Made by a program: the position numbers and the translations under genes
The notes under the pieces: model-generated
Database searches by the model: none
Told to the model about the DNA's origin: nothing
The model's input: only the letters and a program-made list of their open reading frames with translations
Assembly (NCBI GenBank): GCA_016169945.1
Contig: JADLSH010000382.1
Coordinates: 1,364,001 to 1,428,000 of the forward strand
Length of the DNA stretch: 64,000 nucleotides
DNA from: Trachythela sp. YZ-2020
Taxonomy: Eukaryota; Cnidaria; Anthozoa; Malacalcyonacea; Clavulariidae
Direction: 5' to 3'
Part shown: positions 42,926 to 53,437 of the stretch, piece after piece
How positions within the stretch are numbered: position 1 is the first letter of the stretch
Layout of the letters: each line of letters starts with the position of its first letter

Positions 42926-44831
42926 TGAACTGACAAAATTGCCAGAGAATATTATACCAAGAATATTCCCAACATATTCTCCTAATCCCAAAGGTCCAAA
43001 TTTTGGCCTATATTGTAAATATCAACTTTTAAGGTATAAACCCTGGAGAACAACCCAAAACAATGCATGGGGTGACCAAGAACCAACTGACGAAATCCTA
43101 ATTAGTTCTTGGCAAGAATTCTTACGAACACCTTACGGACAATCTAATGTCCCAGACTGGTTTGACAAATTACAAGCTGTCATTCAGAGTCAAGAACCAG
43201 AGGATGAACCTTCTGAAGAACAGGAGAGAACTCGAGAAGAGTGGATGATATTGTCAGACCTCCACACTCCATTTGACAACTCTGAACAAACACCAGAGTC
43301 AACTCATGACTGGCATCTTGACAGAACCAGTTATTCAGAACAACAAATCCATGAAATGCCTACATGGATAAAAACAAACAAAGAGGAATACACTATTGAT
43401 GAGCAATATGACATTGTTGACGTCAACAGTTTTAGTGAAATGCAAAAACTTGCTTATGACATTGTTAAATCTCATTTTGAGGATACATCATTAGAGAAAG
43501 AGCCATTATGTCTTGTTATAAATGGTGTTGCAGGAACTGGTAAAAGTTACCTTATTAATGCTATTAGAAACCTTTTACAAAGTAAATGTGCAGTTACTGC
43601 TACTACAGGTAAAGCAGCTTATAACATTAGAGGTGTAACTGTGCATTCTCTATTAAAGTTACCTATTGGATCAAGGGGTAATAAAGACCTAACAGGACAA
43701 AGTTTTTGTAGATTACAAGAGAGTCTTAATGACATTGACTACATCATTATTGATGAATACTCCATGCTTGGCCAAGTTAACTTTGGTTGGATAGACAAGC
43801 GTTGCAAACAAGCAACTGGTTGTAATGACAGAGTATTAGGAGGAAAATTTCTGATTTTAACTGGTGATCCAGGTCAATTACCACCAGTAGCAGACAAGCC
43901 TCTTTACCATGCTAAACCATCAAACGCTGTTGGTGAACAAGGTTATCAAGCATATCGTATGTTTGACAAAGTAGTTAAACTCACTGTAAATCAACGAGTG
44001 CAAGGTATGACATCTGAACAAGTCAATTTCAGAGATTTATTATTACGACTTTGCAAAGGTGACTCAACAGTCAATGACTGGGAATTACTTCTGACACGTC
44101 AACCATCCAATGTCACTAACTTATGTGACTTTGAAGATTCTACTAGACTGTTTCATAGTAATGAACAAGTCGCTAATTATAACCATGAGCAGCTAACGAA
44201 ACTTGACCATCCAATTGCTCATATTAATGCTTGCCATTCATCTGCATTGGCCAAAAATATATCCTCAGATGATATGTCTGGGTTAGAACCTGTTGTGTTT
44301 CTAGCAAAAGGTGCTAGAATCATGTTAACCATGAATTTGTGGTCAAGTGTTGGCCTTTGTAATGGGGCTACTGGAACAGTTGCTGATATCGTCTATCAGA
44401 ACAATCATCAACCACCTGACTTACCTATTGGGGTAATAGTAGAATTTGAGAACTATAGAGGTCCTGTTTTTACTGAAAACCAACAATTGTGCATTCCAAT
44501 ATGTCCAATCACTGTCTCATCACAGACAGAAATAGGTTTCCATGAGAGGCAACAGTTACCTCTTAGGCTTGCTTGGGCTTTAACAATACACAAGAGCCAA
44601 GGACTCACACTTCCAAAAGCATGGATTGATATTGGAAAATCTGAAAGAACCGCAGGAGTATCCTATGTTGCTATTAGCAGGGCAAAAACACTTGCATCTT
44701 GTGTCATTGAACCTATGACATATGAACGATTAACAAGCTTGAAATCATCAGCTAATTTGCAATATAGGCTTGAAGAAGAAAACAGGCTAGATCAGTTAGC
44801 ACAGACTACAAACAGCAGTGCATTTAGATAA
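42894..44831 (+). CDS. Helitron Pif1-type helicase
   Basis: 645 residues. GVAGTGKSYLINAIRN is Walker A (about residue 215), TTGKAAYNIRG is motif Ia, IIIDEYSMLG is motif II, and LTGDPGQLPPV is motif III. LRLAWALTIHKSQGLTLPK is motif V and SYVAISRAKTL is motif VI. All superfamily 1B Pif1 motifs are present. Length and layout fit the C-terminal half of a Rep-Hel protein. Residues 1-20 correspond to sequence that originally continued from Rep. Displaces the nicked strand during rolling-circle transposition. Confidence 0.9.
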   Translation: MLQHTKLLTINELTKLPENIIPRIFPTYSPNPKGPNFGLYCKYQLLRYKPWRTTQNNAWGDQEPTDEILISSWQEFLRTPYGQSNVPDWFDKLQAVIQSQEPEDEPSEEQERTREEWMILSDLHTPFDNSEQTPESTHDWHLDRTSYSEQQIHEMPTWIKTNKEEYTIDEQYDIVDVNSFSEMQKLAYDIVKSHFEDTSLEKEPLCLVINGVAGTGKSYLINAIRNLLQSKCAVTATTGKAAYNIRGVTVHSLLKLPIGSRGNKDLTGQSFCRLQESLNDIDYIIIDEYSMLGQVNFGWIDKRCKQATGCNDRVLGGKFLILTGDPGQLPPVADKPLYHAKPSNAVGEQGYQAYRMFDKVVKLTVNQRVQGMTSEQVNFRDLLLRLCKGDSTVNDWELLLTRQPSNVTNLCDFEDSTRLFHSNEQVANYNHEQLTKLDHPIAHINACHSSALAKNISSDDMSGLEPVVFLAKGARIMLTMNLWSSVGLCNGATGTVADIVYQNNHQPPDLPIGVIVEFENYRGPVFTENQQLCIPICPITVSSQTEIGFHERQQLPLRLAWALTIHKSQGLTLPKAWIDIGKSERTAGVSYVAISRAKTLASCVIEPMTYERLTSLKSSANLQYRLEEENRLDQLAQTTNSSAFR

Positions 44832-45811
44832 ACAAACCATTGAGTTTGAATAAGAGATGGGATTGCAAACATGGATCCTATTACATAATGATATGTACTG
44901 TAAGTATATATACTCCCTAATGAAATATTTGACACATTTCATTTTTACATTAATTTTATTCATCTATTTTAATTAATTTACTCTTTATTATCACTGTATG
45001 TATGAAAATATTTCTTGGCAACATAAAATGGTAAGTTTTGTTCTTTAAAATTATCTTTATCCCTCCCTTCCACCCTTCCCTTCCACGCACAGGTCATTTT
45101 CGTGTTACTAATTATTTCTTTTTTGTTATATAGTTTTGGAATTCTGATTGAGTTTAATGTTACCATAATCATTACACTAACTGGTGCCATCTCAGAAATG
45201 TACATTTACTTGAACTAAATGGTTGTTACAAACTCAACAAATAATATGGATATATTACATCATCTGCAATGGGATGGAATCTGCTATATAAATAATTATA
45301 TATTTCCAACATATGTCATGTGGATCCCTGCTCACAGTTGTTTTGGAGAGAGATATTATTATTTTGGTTTGCTGTATAATCATGTGTTTTGACAATTCAC
45401 TGTACAGTACAGATGAACACTGATGGATGATGATATCTGTTTGTTTGGCATATGGCAAGTGCAGTATCAATATCTTATGAACACAGACAACATGCAAACT
45501 ATTATTGCACCACAAAGATATTAAAAGACATTGTCTCTACACTTCCAAATTTATTTGCAATTGCAAGATGCAATTGATAGCTTTGAAGTAAATAATGATT
45601 TCTAATAACAGGATCAATAATGTTGGTACCAAGAATTCTATTGACAATAGTCTGAACTATTATTTACGATAATTACAGTGTTGTAATCACACTGTTGTAA
45701 TCTCATCGTTTGGACAACAAAATAAATCTATACATACAGTGTGTCATTAGCGATATAAATACGTTCAATATTACTAATCGGGTCGAGGAATTTTGCATGC
45801 AGTTTAGGCGT
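44832..45811. other. 3' non-coding part of the Helitron
   Basis: AT-rich, no gene seen. It belongs to the element because the terminal hairpin lies beyond it. Confidence 0.6.
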
Positions 45812-45846
45812 CAAGGCAGCACTTTCCTTGCGATAGTAACTCCTAG
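45812..45846 (+). terminator. Helitron 3' terminus with hairpin
   Basis: CAAGG (45812-45816) and CCTTG (45826-45830) form a 5-bp stem with a nine-base loop. CTAG ends the element at 45846 and T follows. The minus-strand copy ending at 28046 has the same terminal sequence. Confidence 0.8.
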
Positions 45847-45847
45847 T

Positions 45848-47102
45848 ATAATCTTAATATTCATTACTACAGTCATTAGATAAAAATGGATGATTAGTAT
45901 GATACTAACAATTGCCTGAGAATTTTACTGTAGAAAATGAATGTTTGATGTGCATTCAATTTGGTACAGTTCTGTGCCATTTCTGTGTTTGCCTGCATGT
46001 AACTGACTATTTCCGGAAATTATGTGGATAATGTTAAAACATTACTTCATATCTGACTGTATATATTATGACAATTAGCGGTAGTCACTTGATACAAAAT
46101 TCTGCTTTTAATTATTCGAAAACTGGTATATTTTAAAATTTCGTCATACGACGAACTGCATCATGGCCAGAAATTTATTACTTGAATTCTGAGCTAGCAC
46201 GCCCGAATTTTGAACCAATCAAAATGGGGATATGTTATATATAAATCACAAGAAATGACGCAGATATTTTGCATTTGACCGAATTTAGTGATTGCTACGT
46301 AATTTATCAGGTACGATTCGATATTAAATAAGTCTGGACCATTTAACAAAGAGGTTTCACATTGTATTCTCACTTGTATAAGTGCAACTTGGTCACATTT
46401 CTTAGATCGACTTCTCGATACAATCCCTTATGATAAAGTATAAAGTATTACTCCAAAATTTCGCCAGAAGCGCGGATTTTTTATAGTCTGATCATGATCG
46501 CGTGCCTCGTGGGTCGAAATTTGCCGAGTTCGATCGCTTCGTAAATTACATATCGTCAGCATTCCTACGTAATTTCAGAGTGATCCCTGTTCTTAACCGG
46601 TAACAAATTTCTGGCCATGTCTATTTTTAACACACTTGTTTTACTATGTCGAAGAATAGTTGCGATATGTCTATTGTGATTTTAGTAAATATAAGCAAGA
46701 TGAATGTCTGCGAACTTTGCTTAAAGGGATGAGCAACAACGCTATTGAAATAGAAATGGAGTAGTGGAGTACATATTAAGTTTGAGAATAACTAAATCAA
46801 TGTATGCTTTGCCAAGAATATTTCAGGCGTATCTTGAGACTTTCAAGATCAAACAGTTTTGATTATAAATATTGAGTATTTAGATGCTGAACTCTTTTAG
46901 ACGCCCGTGAACTGTTTTGCGCTATTTGATTTAACGCACATACACTTTTCTCGTTCAAAAGTTGTTGTAATGATATTTGAAATAAAGTGAAATTATTGTT
47001 TTATTCCAAATTGACAATTCAGTGCGTGGTCCAATTATGATGAAGAGGTTTATTTTCAAGTCCACAAACTAACGGAAGTGAAAACCTATTATTCTAGGTT
47101 CG
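45848..47102. other. Intergenic, nothing recognised
   Basis: No supported gene, repeat or RNA. Confidence 0.4.
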
Positions 47103-47111
47103 CATCTATTG

Positions 47112-47256
47112 TATCCTGCGTGGCTGGCGTTCTATTGTGGGGGAGGGAGTCTTGTTTAGAGCGCTCTAACTTCTCACCTAGCGCGCGCTCTAAAAAAACG
47201 CGCGCGCTTTAAACAAAACTCCCTCCCTCACAATAGAACGCCTGCCACGCAGGCTA
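47112..47256. mobile_element. 145-bp palindromic MITE, 9-bp target duplication
   Basis: The arms begin TATCCTGCGTGGCTGGCGTT and, complemented, TAGCCTGCGTGGCAGGCGTT, and nearly meet at a GC-rich centre. CATCTATTG flanks both sides exactly (47103-47111 and 47257-47265). A 9-bp duplication fits Mutator-like elements. The terminal motif equals that of 9697-13157. Confidence 0.8.
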
Positions 47257-47316
47257 CATCTATTGTTTATCGAACCAGTTAGGGACCATTCATTATTTAT
47301 ACCCTAGGGTGGGGTG

Positions 47317-48924
47317 TGACATTCTTGATCATATATAAAAATCTCATAGAGCCCCCCTTTTTTACGCTCTTAAAAATGAAGACCCCCAAAGAAAAACATT
47401 TAAAATTATAGAACCCCCAAAAATATATTGTGTGTTAAAGTAAAGTGTAACAAACAAAATGCACTTGCTACAATTCCTAGTATCGGCGGCGTAGGTGCAC
47501 ACTTAGTAGCAAGGCATGACCAGTTGCCATGGCACGTTTATTGCTACTGCCTAGTATACAATATAACTAAGTTACCTAAAATGTAGTAAATACTGCCTTT
47601 GTAGCACAATCTCAAGTTTCAAGAAGCATAAACGGATTTCTAAATTTTCTTCGTACACCCACCAACCAACATATACAACTTCCCTTACGTTTACATTCCA
47701 ACTTGTTTATTAATTAGATAATACTAAAGTTCCTCATTGCTTTTATAGTCCGTATTTCCTGTTATTCACCAGCTTTGTAAATGTTCCTGATTACTTATAT
47801 CGACTTATATGCGATTATAACACTATTAATTAGCATGCATATACTTACTTATTTATATATTAACACTGGAACATACAGTAACTGAACTGAACGGTAAATT
47901 GTTAGAATAAGAAATATGTCTTCGTAGTCGTAGATATATTATCCTATGCCAGGTTGTTCATGCTTTTTTTCCACAGCAACCACATTCTTTGTAGTATAGT
48001 ACACGGTTGCTTCAACTGTCAACATCATTTCGATAATAATAGGTAACATAACACCACCAAAATGTTTCGCCGCAATATGTTCTCAATAGGTCACATTTAT
48101 AATCTCACTGATGTTTCTGCATAGACGATAGGCATGGTTTATTTTGCTACGAAATCATGCGAAACACTATCTTTCCTCTCGCGAAAATATATTGCTCTTA
48201 CGACTTACGTACAGACGTTGTAATGCGCGCCGCCCAGTTGTGAGTCCCCAATGAGTAGGTTATTTTTCTATCTTCGAAGCACAGAGTGCAATTTCAATTT
48301 GGCGGCCAACTGCCTTGAGACATAATTGTATTTGTAGTATATTCTTTGCGCATTGGTGCGAGTTTATCCTGCAGCGATCTTGTTTACAATCTATTGACTA
48401 TTTTGGATTGCATAAATGTCCCTTCTATAATAAATCTAAGCTACTAATTTAAGACAATTTCTTCCTGGCTGCTTCTTCCAGAAACTAAACGCAAAAAGAG
48501 AACACGCGCTTCCGTCGAGTTGGTTTATACCACTGACACTACGAAACGTATTAAAATACTATCTAAAATACAGTAAAATCGAAACGCTGTGACTTAATTA
48601 TAATTAAATAAAAACGGTATGCCGATCGAATATGTTAATAATGTTTACTATGTAACTTTTACCATGCAAATAACGAAATATTAAAAGCACAAAATTCAGT
48701 TACTAACCTTTGTTTGTCCACTCTCAACTCTCGAGAAAAAGAGAACACGTGCACGAATGGAGTTCGTTCACATAGCCGCGCGTTGCATGTTGGCAAAATG
48801 ACTTTCAACCAACATGCTTTGCGGCTCTAGCAAGATTGAGATTTTGAGTAGCTGTACGATTTTAGTCTGCTGCCTTGCTCGCTCGCTTAATGCTCGCTCG
48901 CTGCGGCAGCAATCATTCAGGATT
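47317..48924. other. Left body of the outer TIR element, no gene seen
   Basis: No domain-bearing frame found. Candidate transposase sequence is absent or decayed beyond recognition. Confidence 0.4.
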
Positions 48925-48933
48925 TCCTGGTGG

Positions 48934-49410
48934 GAGTTTGACTAATAGTCGAGGGTTGAGGGTTGAGGGTATTAGATCGAGGGCGAGGGTAGAATGTCGA
49001 GGGTCGAAAAAATATGTCGAGGGTCGAAAAAATATGTCGAGGTTCGAAAAAACATGTCGAGGGTTGAAAACAATATGCCGAGGGTTGAAAACAACATGTT
49101 GAGGGTTGAAAATAGATGTCTGTATAAATATATAACACTGATGCGGTATTTTCGCGCAGTTTAAATTTGGAATCCATGGCGAAATGAGAAAGAACTATTA
49201 TGTGATTTATGCATGTCCAATAGAATAACTTCTAATTAGATTTCTAACTATCAATATTTTGTGTCACCGTAGCAAACATTAACACACGGATTATCTTTCG
49301 CGCATGTTACTGCAGTAAACGTTTTTTGCGGCACGGTCTGCGCGAATTCTAATACTGCGCGAAGTTAAATACAAGTAACTATATTTTAGCTAATTTAACT
49401 ATCTGCATTC
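48934..49410 (+). repeat. Left long TIR with internal tandem repeats
   Basis: Tandem GTCGAGGGTCGAAAAAATAT units at 48995-49110 are followed by sequence with AATACCGCATCAGTGTTATA in complement. The left TIR has more tandem units than the right, so repeat number has changed since insertion. Confidence 0.8.
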
Positions 49411-49439
49411 TATAGAGGGTTGGGTAATATAAACCAGTT

Positions 49440-50752
49440 CAAACCTTTATCCAGACATTTTGCGGATAAGTATGTGTGATAATCAATACAACAACGTACT
49501 TCGAGTGCTCGAAGTGGTATAACTGTATCTACTCTTTAGTAAATGCCGGAAATACAACCCATACCCAATTCCCACACAGCCCCGAAAACCTAGACTTATC
49601 CGAATTAACGGAAAAACTTCAGAAAGCCTTCACTAAACCTTGGTCGGACCGTTACACGAAATACCTGAAGAGATCCACCCACTTAAAAATAACAATCCAC
49701 CCCTTCCTTCTATTGGCCAAGTTAAAGCGGTCTTAAAACATTTTAATCCAAGAAAGGCAACTGGCATTGATAAGGTTCCTGCATGGATGCTCAAACAATA
49801 TCACGAGGACCTAGCTCCTGTGGTTTATGACATTGTGTGCTGTAGTATAAGTCAATGTTATTATCCATCACTCTACAAACATGCCCTAATTTCCCCTGTT
49901 CCTAAAGTGCAACCGCCGAGAGACATTAACAATGATTTCCGCCAGATATCTGTCTTACCCCAACTTGCCAAGATCCTGGAAAAGATTCAGCTCCAGTTAA
50001 ACATTGAAGATCTGAAAATTAAGAATAACCAGCACGCGTTTACACAGCATCGAAGCACAGTATCTGCGTTAATATCAACTACCCAAACCTGGTTTAATGC
50101 CACTGACTGTTCAAAAACAGGCAAATTGGGGGTTCATGCGGCCTTCATTGACTTTCGTAAGGCCTTCGATCTTGTTGATCACAACATTGTTTTGAACAAA
50201 TTAGCAGTTATCAATATTAATAAACCCTTCTGGTTATGGATTAAAAGTTTCCTTTCCGGAAGAGTTCAACAAGTGAATCTCAATGGTACTTTATCATCCA
50301 TTGCAACGTGCCCGGTCGGAGTTCCGCAAGGCTCTGTAATATCTCCCATTCTTTTTAATACCCAAATCGATGATTTGGAGGACAGCTTACCAGAACAACT
50401 AAAAGTCAGTACGGATAAGTATGCAGATGACTGCACACAACACCAAATACTAAGCGTAGATTCTGGTAGTAATTTACAACAATCTATCAATGAAGTAAGT
50501 AACTGGGCTGTCCTAAATAAAATGGCTATCAATGCTAAAAAACTAAGGACATGTGGATATCTTTCACAGACGCTATATATACCTGAACCTTCACGTCTTC
50601 GTATTGGAAATGAGTTCATAGAAAGGGTGAACGTCTTTAAATTACTTGGCGTGTCGTTCCAAAATAATCTAAAATGGAACGCACATGTTGAAGAGATTAC
50701 ACGAAAAGCTAATAAACGTCTTTACCATCTTAGAGAATGCAGGAAATCGTAG
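49440..50752 (+). CDS. CR1-type reverse transcriptase, main open part
   Basis: The clear frame is 49640-50752 (370 residues). Motifs: PRKATGIDKVPAWMLKQY, ALISPVPKVQPP, FRQISVLPQLAKIL (usual RPIS reads RQIS), FIDFRKAFDLVDHN, GVPQGSVISPILFNTQIDDL and YADDCTQHQ (active site). Then FKLLGVSFQNNLKWNAHVE. A stop at 50750 cuts the frame; the thumb continues at 50753. A short upstream frame (49476-49736) overlaps in another phase. 5'-truncated: no endonuclease. It shares the F-R-K-A-F-D-L-V-D-H type of active-site strand with the RT at 10772. Confidence 0.85.
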
Positions 50753-51126
50753 TTACCAGTTGAAGTCGGTATTATTACCTATAAATCCAAAATAAGACCA
50801 ATTCTCGAGTATGCATCGCCTGTCTGGCGGGACTCCCTAATTACCTGCGAGATGAAATAGAGCGGGTCCAATCCAGGAGTTTACGAATCCTTGGTCTGGA
50901 AAAAGATTACTTGCCATCGTTGAACGAAAGAAGGGAGGAGGCAACTAGTCGAGAAGTGGATAGATTTATGAACGATTCAAACCATCCCTGTCACAGTGCT
51001 TTGCCAAAATTAATTAACAATCAGTACAATATAAGGAACATTGACCGGAATCGCAATATATCATTCTTCTCTGAAACTGAAAGGCATAAACTTTCTTTTT
51101 CAGGAAGAGCTTGCAAATATTTGTAA
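50753..51126 (+). pseudogene. RT C-terminal region, after stop and frameshift
   Basis: LPVEVGIITYKSKIRPILEY and ASPVW follow the stop at 50750 in frame. A frameshift near 50825 leads to GLPNYLRDEIERVQSRSLR and the end LSFSGRACKYL. Completes the RT above. Confidence 0.75.
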
Positions 51127-51290
51127 ATTGTTTTAACGTCTTAGTTAGTTTTCTAAATTATTTAACAAAATTTGTAATATAAAGACATATTCACAGCATA
51201 TACTTTCTTAACAAGTAATTGTAAGTCCATTGTACTTTTTTATCTTAAGATGGATGAATAAAGCTATTATTATTATTATTATTATTATTA
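51127..51290 (+). repeat. 3' UTR and ATT-repeat tail of the retrotransposon
   Basis: GATGAATAAAGCT followed by about eight ATT units to 51290. A microsatellite 3' tail marks the end of the nested retrotransposon. Confidence 0.8.
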
Positions 51291-51629
51291 AAGTCAACAC
51301 GTAACATTGAAGTGTCGCGCCGGATGTCGGGAATTGCATTTGTTACAACTTTATATATTTTATTACTTCATGTATTTCCTTATTTAGCCTTTTAGCTCCA
51401 TTGAATTTGCCGTGCCCGTTGAGTACATGTGCTACGCAAGTTTAGTCTGAAGAAAAAGAAATGTAGAAGTTTACATATGCCGATATACATATATACTGTC
51501 TTAGATAAACCATAGTACCCTGTATTATTAAATGAAACATGAAATTGTAATCGCTGCATGCATCAAAAAGCGCTACTTTGACATGGCATTATGAAACAAA
51601 ACATACTCCGAATAAAAGCATCTTGTGTC
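51291..51629. other. Non-coding core of the long-TIR element
   Basis: No gene seen between the retrotransposon tail and the right TIR. Confidence 0.5.
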
Positions 51630-52073
51630 CAGATAGATAAATTGGTTAAAATTAATATAGTTAGCTACTTGTATTTAACTTCGCGCGGTATTAGAATTCG
51701 CGCAGACCGTGCGAAAAACGTTTACTGCAGTAACATGCGCGAAAGATAATCCGTGTGTGAATGTTTGCTACGGTGACACAAAATATTGATAGTTAGAAAT
51801 CTAATTAGAAGTTATTCTATAGGACATGCATAATTCGCATAATATTTCTTTGAATTCTTTCCATTTGGCCACGGATTACAAATTGAAACTGCGCGAAAAT
51901 ACCGCATCAGTGTTATATATTTATACAGACATCTATTTTCAACCCTCAACATATTGTTTTCAACCCTCGACATATTTTTTCGACCCTCGACATATTTTTT
52001 CGACCCTCGACATTCTACCCTCGCCCTCGACCTAATACCCTCGACCCTCAACCCTCGACTATTAGTCAAACTC
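51630..52073 (-). repeat. Right long TIR
   Basis: Reverse complement of 48934-49410 over ~440 bp, with small indels and fewer tandem units. Shared cores include AGATAATCCGTGTGTGAATG (one base different on the left) and TTGCTACGGTGACACAAAAT. Confidence 0.8.
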
Positions 52074-52751
52074 TCCTGGTGGCAAGTCTCCCAGCACGAG
52101 TGCGGATTTAGCTTTGTTGACCCAAAATTTCGGAATCGGATGTATCCCTACTTGGACGTATTGACTGAACTTTGTGAACTTTTGTGAACTAATTTCATAA
52201 AATGTAGTTCTTGTTGTTTTTCCTTTAAATTTAACACAATCTAAAACTTTCATTTTTGCAATATATTTCCCATTCAGCTGAGAGGTTATATTTGCAAACA
52301 AGTACCCAAATTGTTTACCCCCCCCCCCCCCCCCCACAACAGAACTGTGGCAAAAACAAGGATCAACCCCATTGGACAAGCTGAATATTGTATACCCCCT
52401 CATTTTTCCAACCCCACCCTATGGTATAAATAATGAACGGTCCCTTATCACTCACTGTTTGGCAACAAATTCTTAACATTAGAACTGAAACTTGGGGCTG
52501 GTGGTCAAGCTTTGAACGCGGCGTAGAACATATCTCTCTTGACGAAGTAGGGGCGACGGAACAGAAGCGGCTAGGGGGTTATAGCCCCCCTTAGACATAG
52601 AAGTGGAGGGCTAAGACCTCTAAATATAGATTAGGACCGAAGCAAGATGGTGGTCACAAAAATTGCTCCTGTGAATTTCACTATTTTTTTGTTGAATATT
52701 TGTCTATAAATGTATTTCTGTTGTTTTATATTTGTATATTCACTTAGAATT

Positions 52752-53108
52752 ATGTCTACGTTAACTACTGAGCAATTTATCAAGATTCTCGACGAGAAAC
52801 TCGAGGAAAAATTCGAGCAGAAAATCACGCCCTTAAGTCAAACGATTGTTGATCTTAAAAGCAAAGTCGAGGATGTTGTGGAACATATATCATTCATAAA
52901 TGCCAAGTACGATGACCTGTACTTAAAACTCGAAGCCTCTGAGAAGGAAAATAAATCGATTATGAAAGAGAATAAGATCTTGAAAATGTCTATTCAACAT
53001 CTTGAGCGTTCAGTTACTACCCTTGATCAAGCTCATAATGACCTTGAGCAATATGGACGAAGGGAGTGCATCGAAATTAGCGTAAGGGTAAAAGAAAGGA
53101 ACCTCTGA
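52752..53108 (+). pseudogene. ORF1, coiled-coil part
   Basis: Start chosen at 52752 (MSTLTTEQFIKILDEKLEEK) because the helical region begins there. Heptad-rich sequence runs through LKSKVEDVVEHI and MKENKILKMSIQHLERSV to LEQYGRRECIEI, the usual entry to the RNA-binding domain. The frame then shifts at about 53080, and part of the RRM-like domain seems to be deleted. ORF1 proteins trimerise and bind element RNA. Confidence 0.75.
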
Positions 53109-53410
53109 TTATAGTAAAATTCGTTAGGAGAGAAGTAAAAGAACAATTTTACAGAGCGAGGGGTAAGCTACGATCCAAGACAACTAAGGATATTGGCTAC
53201 TATGTTGAGAATAATATATATCTTGCTGAAAGTCTCACGGAACGAAATAAAGCTCTGTTTAGAAGTTGTTTAGATGTGAAGAGAAACAAGAATTACAAAT
53301 TTATTTGGACCTCTAACGGAATAATTTACTTGAGAAAGGATGAGAACAGTGATGCTATTAAAATTAAATGCAAGGATGACCTTCCAAAGATTTCACCTAC
53401 AAATGGATAA
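53080..53410 (+). pseudogene. ORF1, C-terminal RNA-binding part
   Basis: In the next frame: EPLIIVKFVRREVKEQFYRA, NIYLAESLTERNKALFRSC and FIWTSNGIIYLRKDE, ending at a TAA at 53408-53410. This is the end of the RRM and the C-terminal domain of L1/CR1-type ORF1 proteins. Confidence 0.7.
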
Positions 53411-53437
53411 GTACTTTTTATATATTATCTGTATAAT

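Larger units (their letters stand above)
38801..45846 (+). mobile_element. Helitron with peptidase, Rep and Pif1 helicase regions
   Basis: The 3' end is CTAG followed by T (45843-45847), preceded by a CAAGG...CCTTG hairpin 12 bases upstream, the classic Helitron terminus. The 5' end is not fixed. The shared sequence with the truncated copy begins around GCTAAGGTTTCTCC at 38808, and the TC start is likely within it. The coding order is peptidase, Lys/Arg-rich linker, DUF6570-like, Helitron-like N-terminal/Rep, helicase. Helitrons move by rolling-circle replication with no target duplication. At least four reading-frame breaks make this copy non-functional unless corrected. Confidence 0.85.
48934..52073 (+). 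mobile_element. Long-TIR element (perfect 9-bp duplication) enclosing an RT gene
   Basis: Inverted repeats at 48934-49410 and about 51630-52073 both begin GAGTTTGACTAATAGTCGAG. TCCTGGTGG flanks both sides exactly (48925-48933, 52074-52082). A ~450-bp TIR and 9-bp duplication suggest a Mutator-like element. Between the TIRs is a 5'-truncated CR1-type RT with its own ATT tail, then ~340 bp of non-coding sequence. No transposase is visible. Confidence 0.8.
47282..52444. mobile_element. TIR element with TTA duplication, PIF/Harbinger-like, hosting a nest
   Basis: The ends are GGGACCATTCATTATTTAT and, complemented, GGGACCGTTCATTATTTAT, followed by ACC(C/A)TAGGGTGGGGT. TTA flanks both (47279-47281, 52445-52447). 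The TWA-type 3-bp duplication is that of PIF/Harbinger. Without the inner element at 48934-52082 it is about 2 kb and encodes no recognisable transposase. A C-run of about 20 lies near the right end (52319-52335). Confidence 0.65.

Noticed and set aside
48875..49177. Open frames on both strands across the GTCGAGGG tandem repeats
   Set aside because: They arise from the tandem repeat inside the left TIR, and the mirrored TIR gives equivalent frames.
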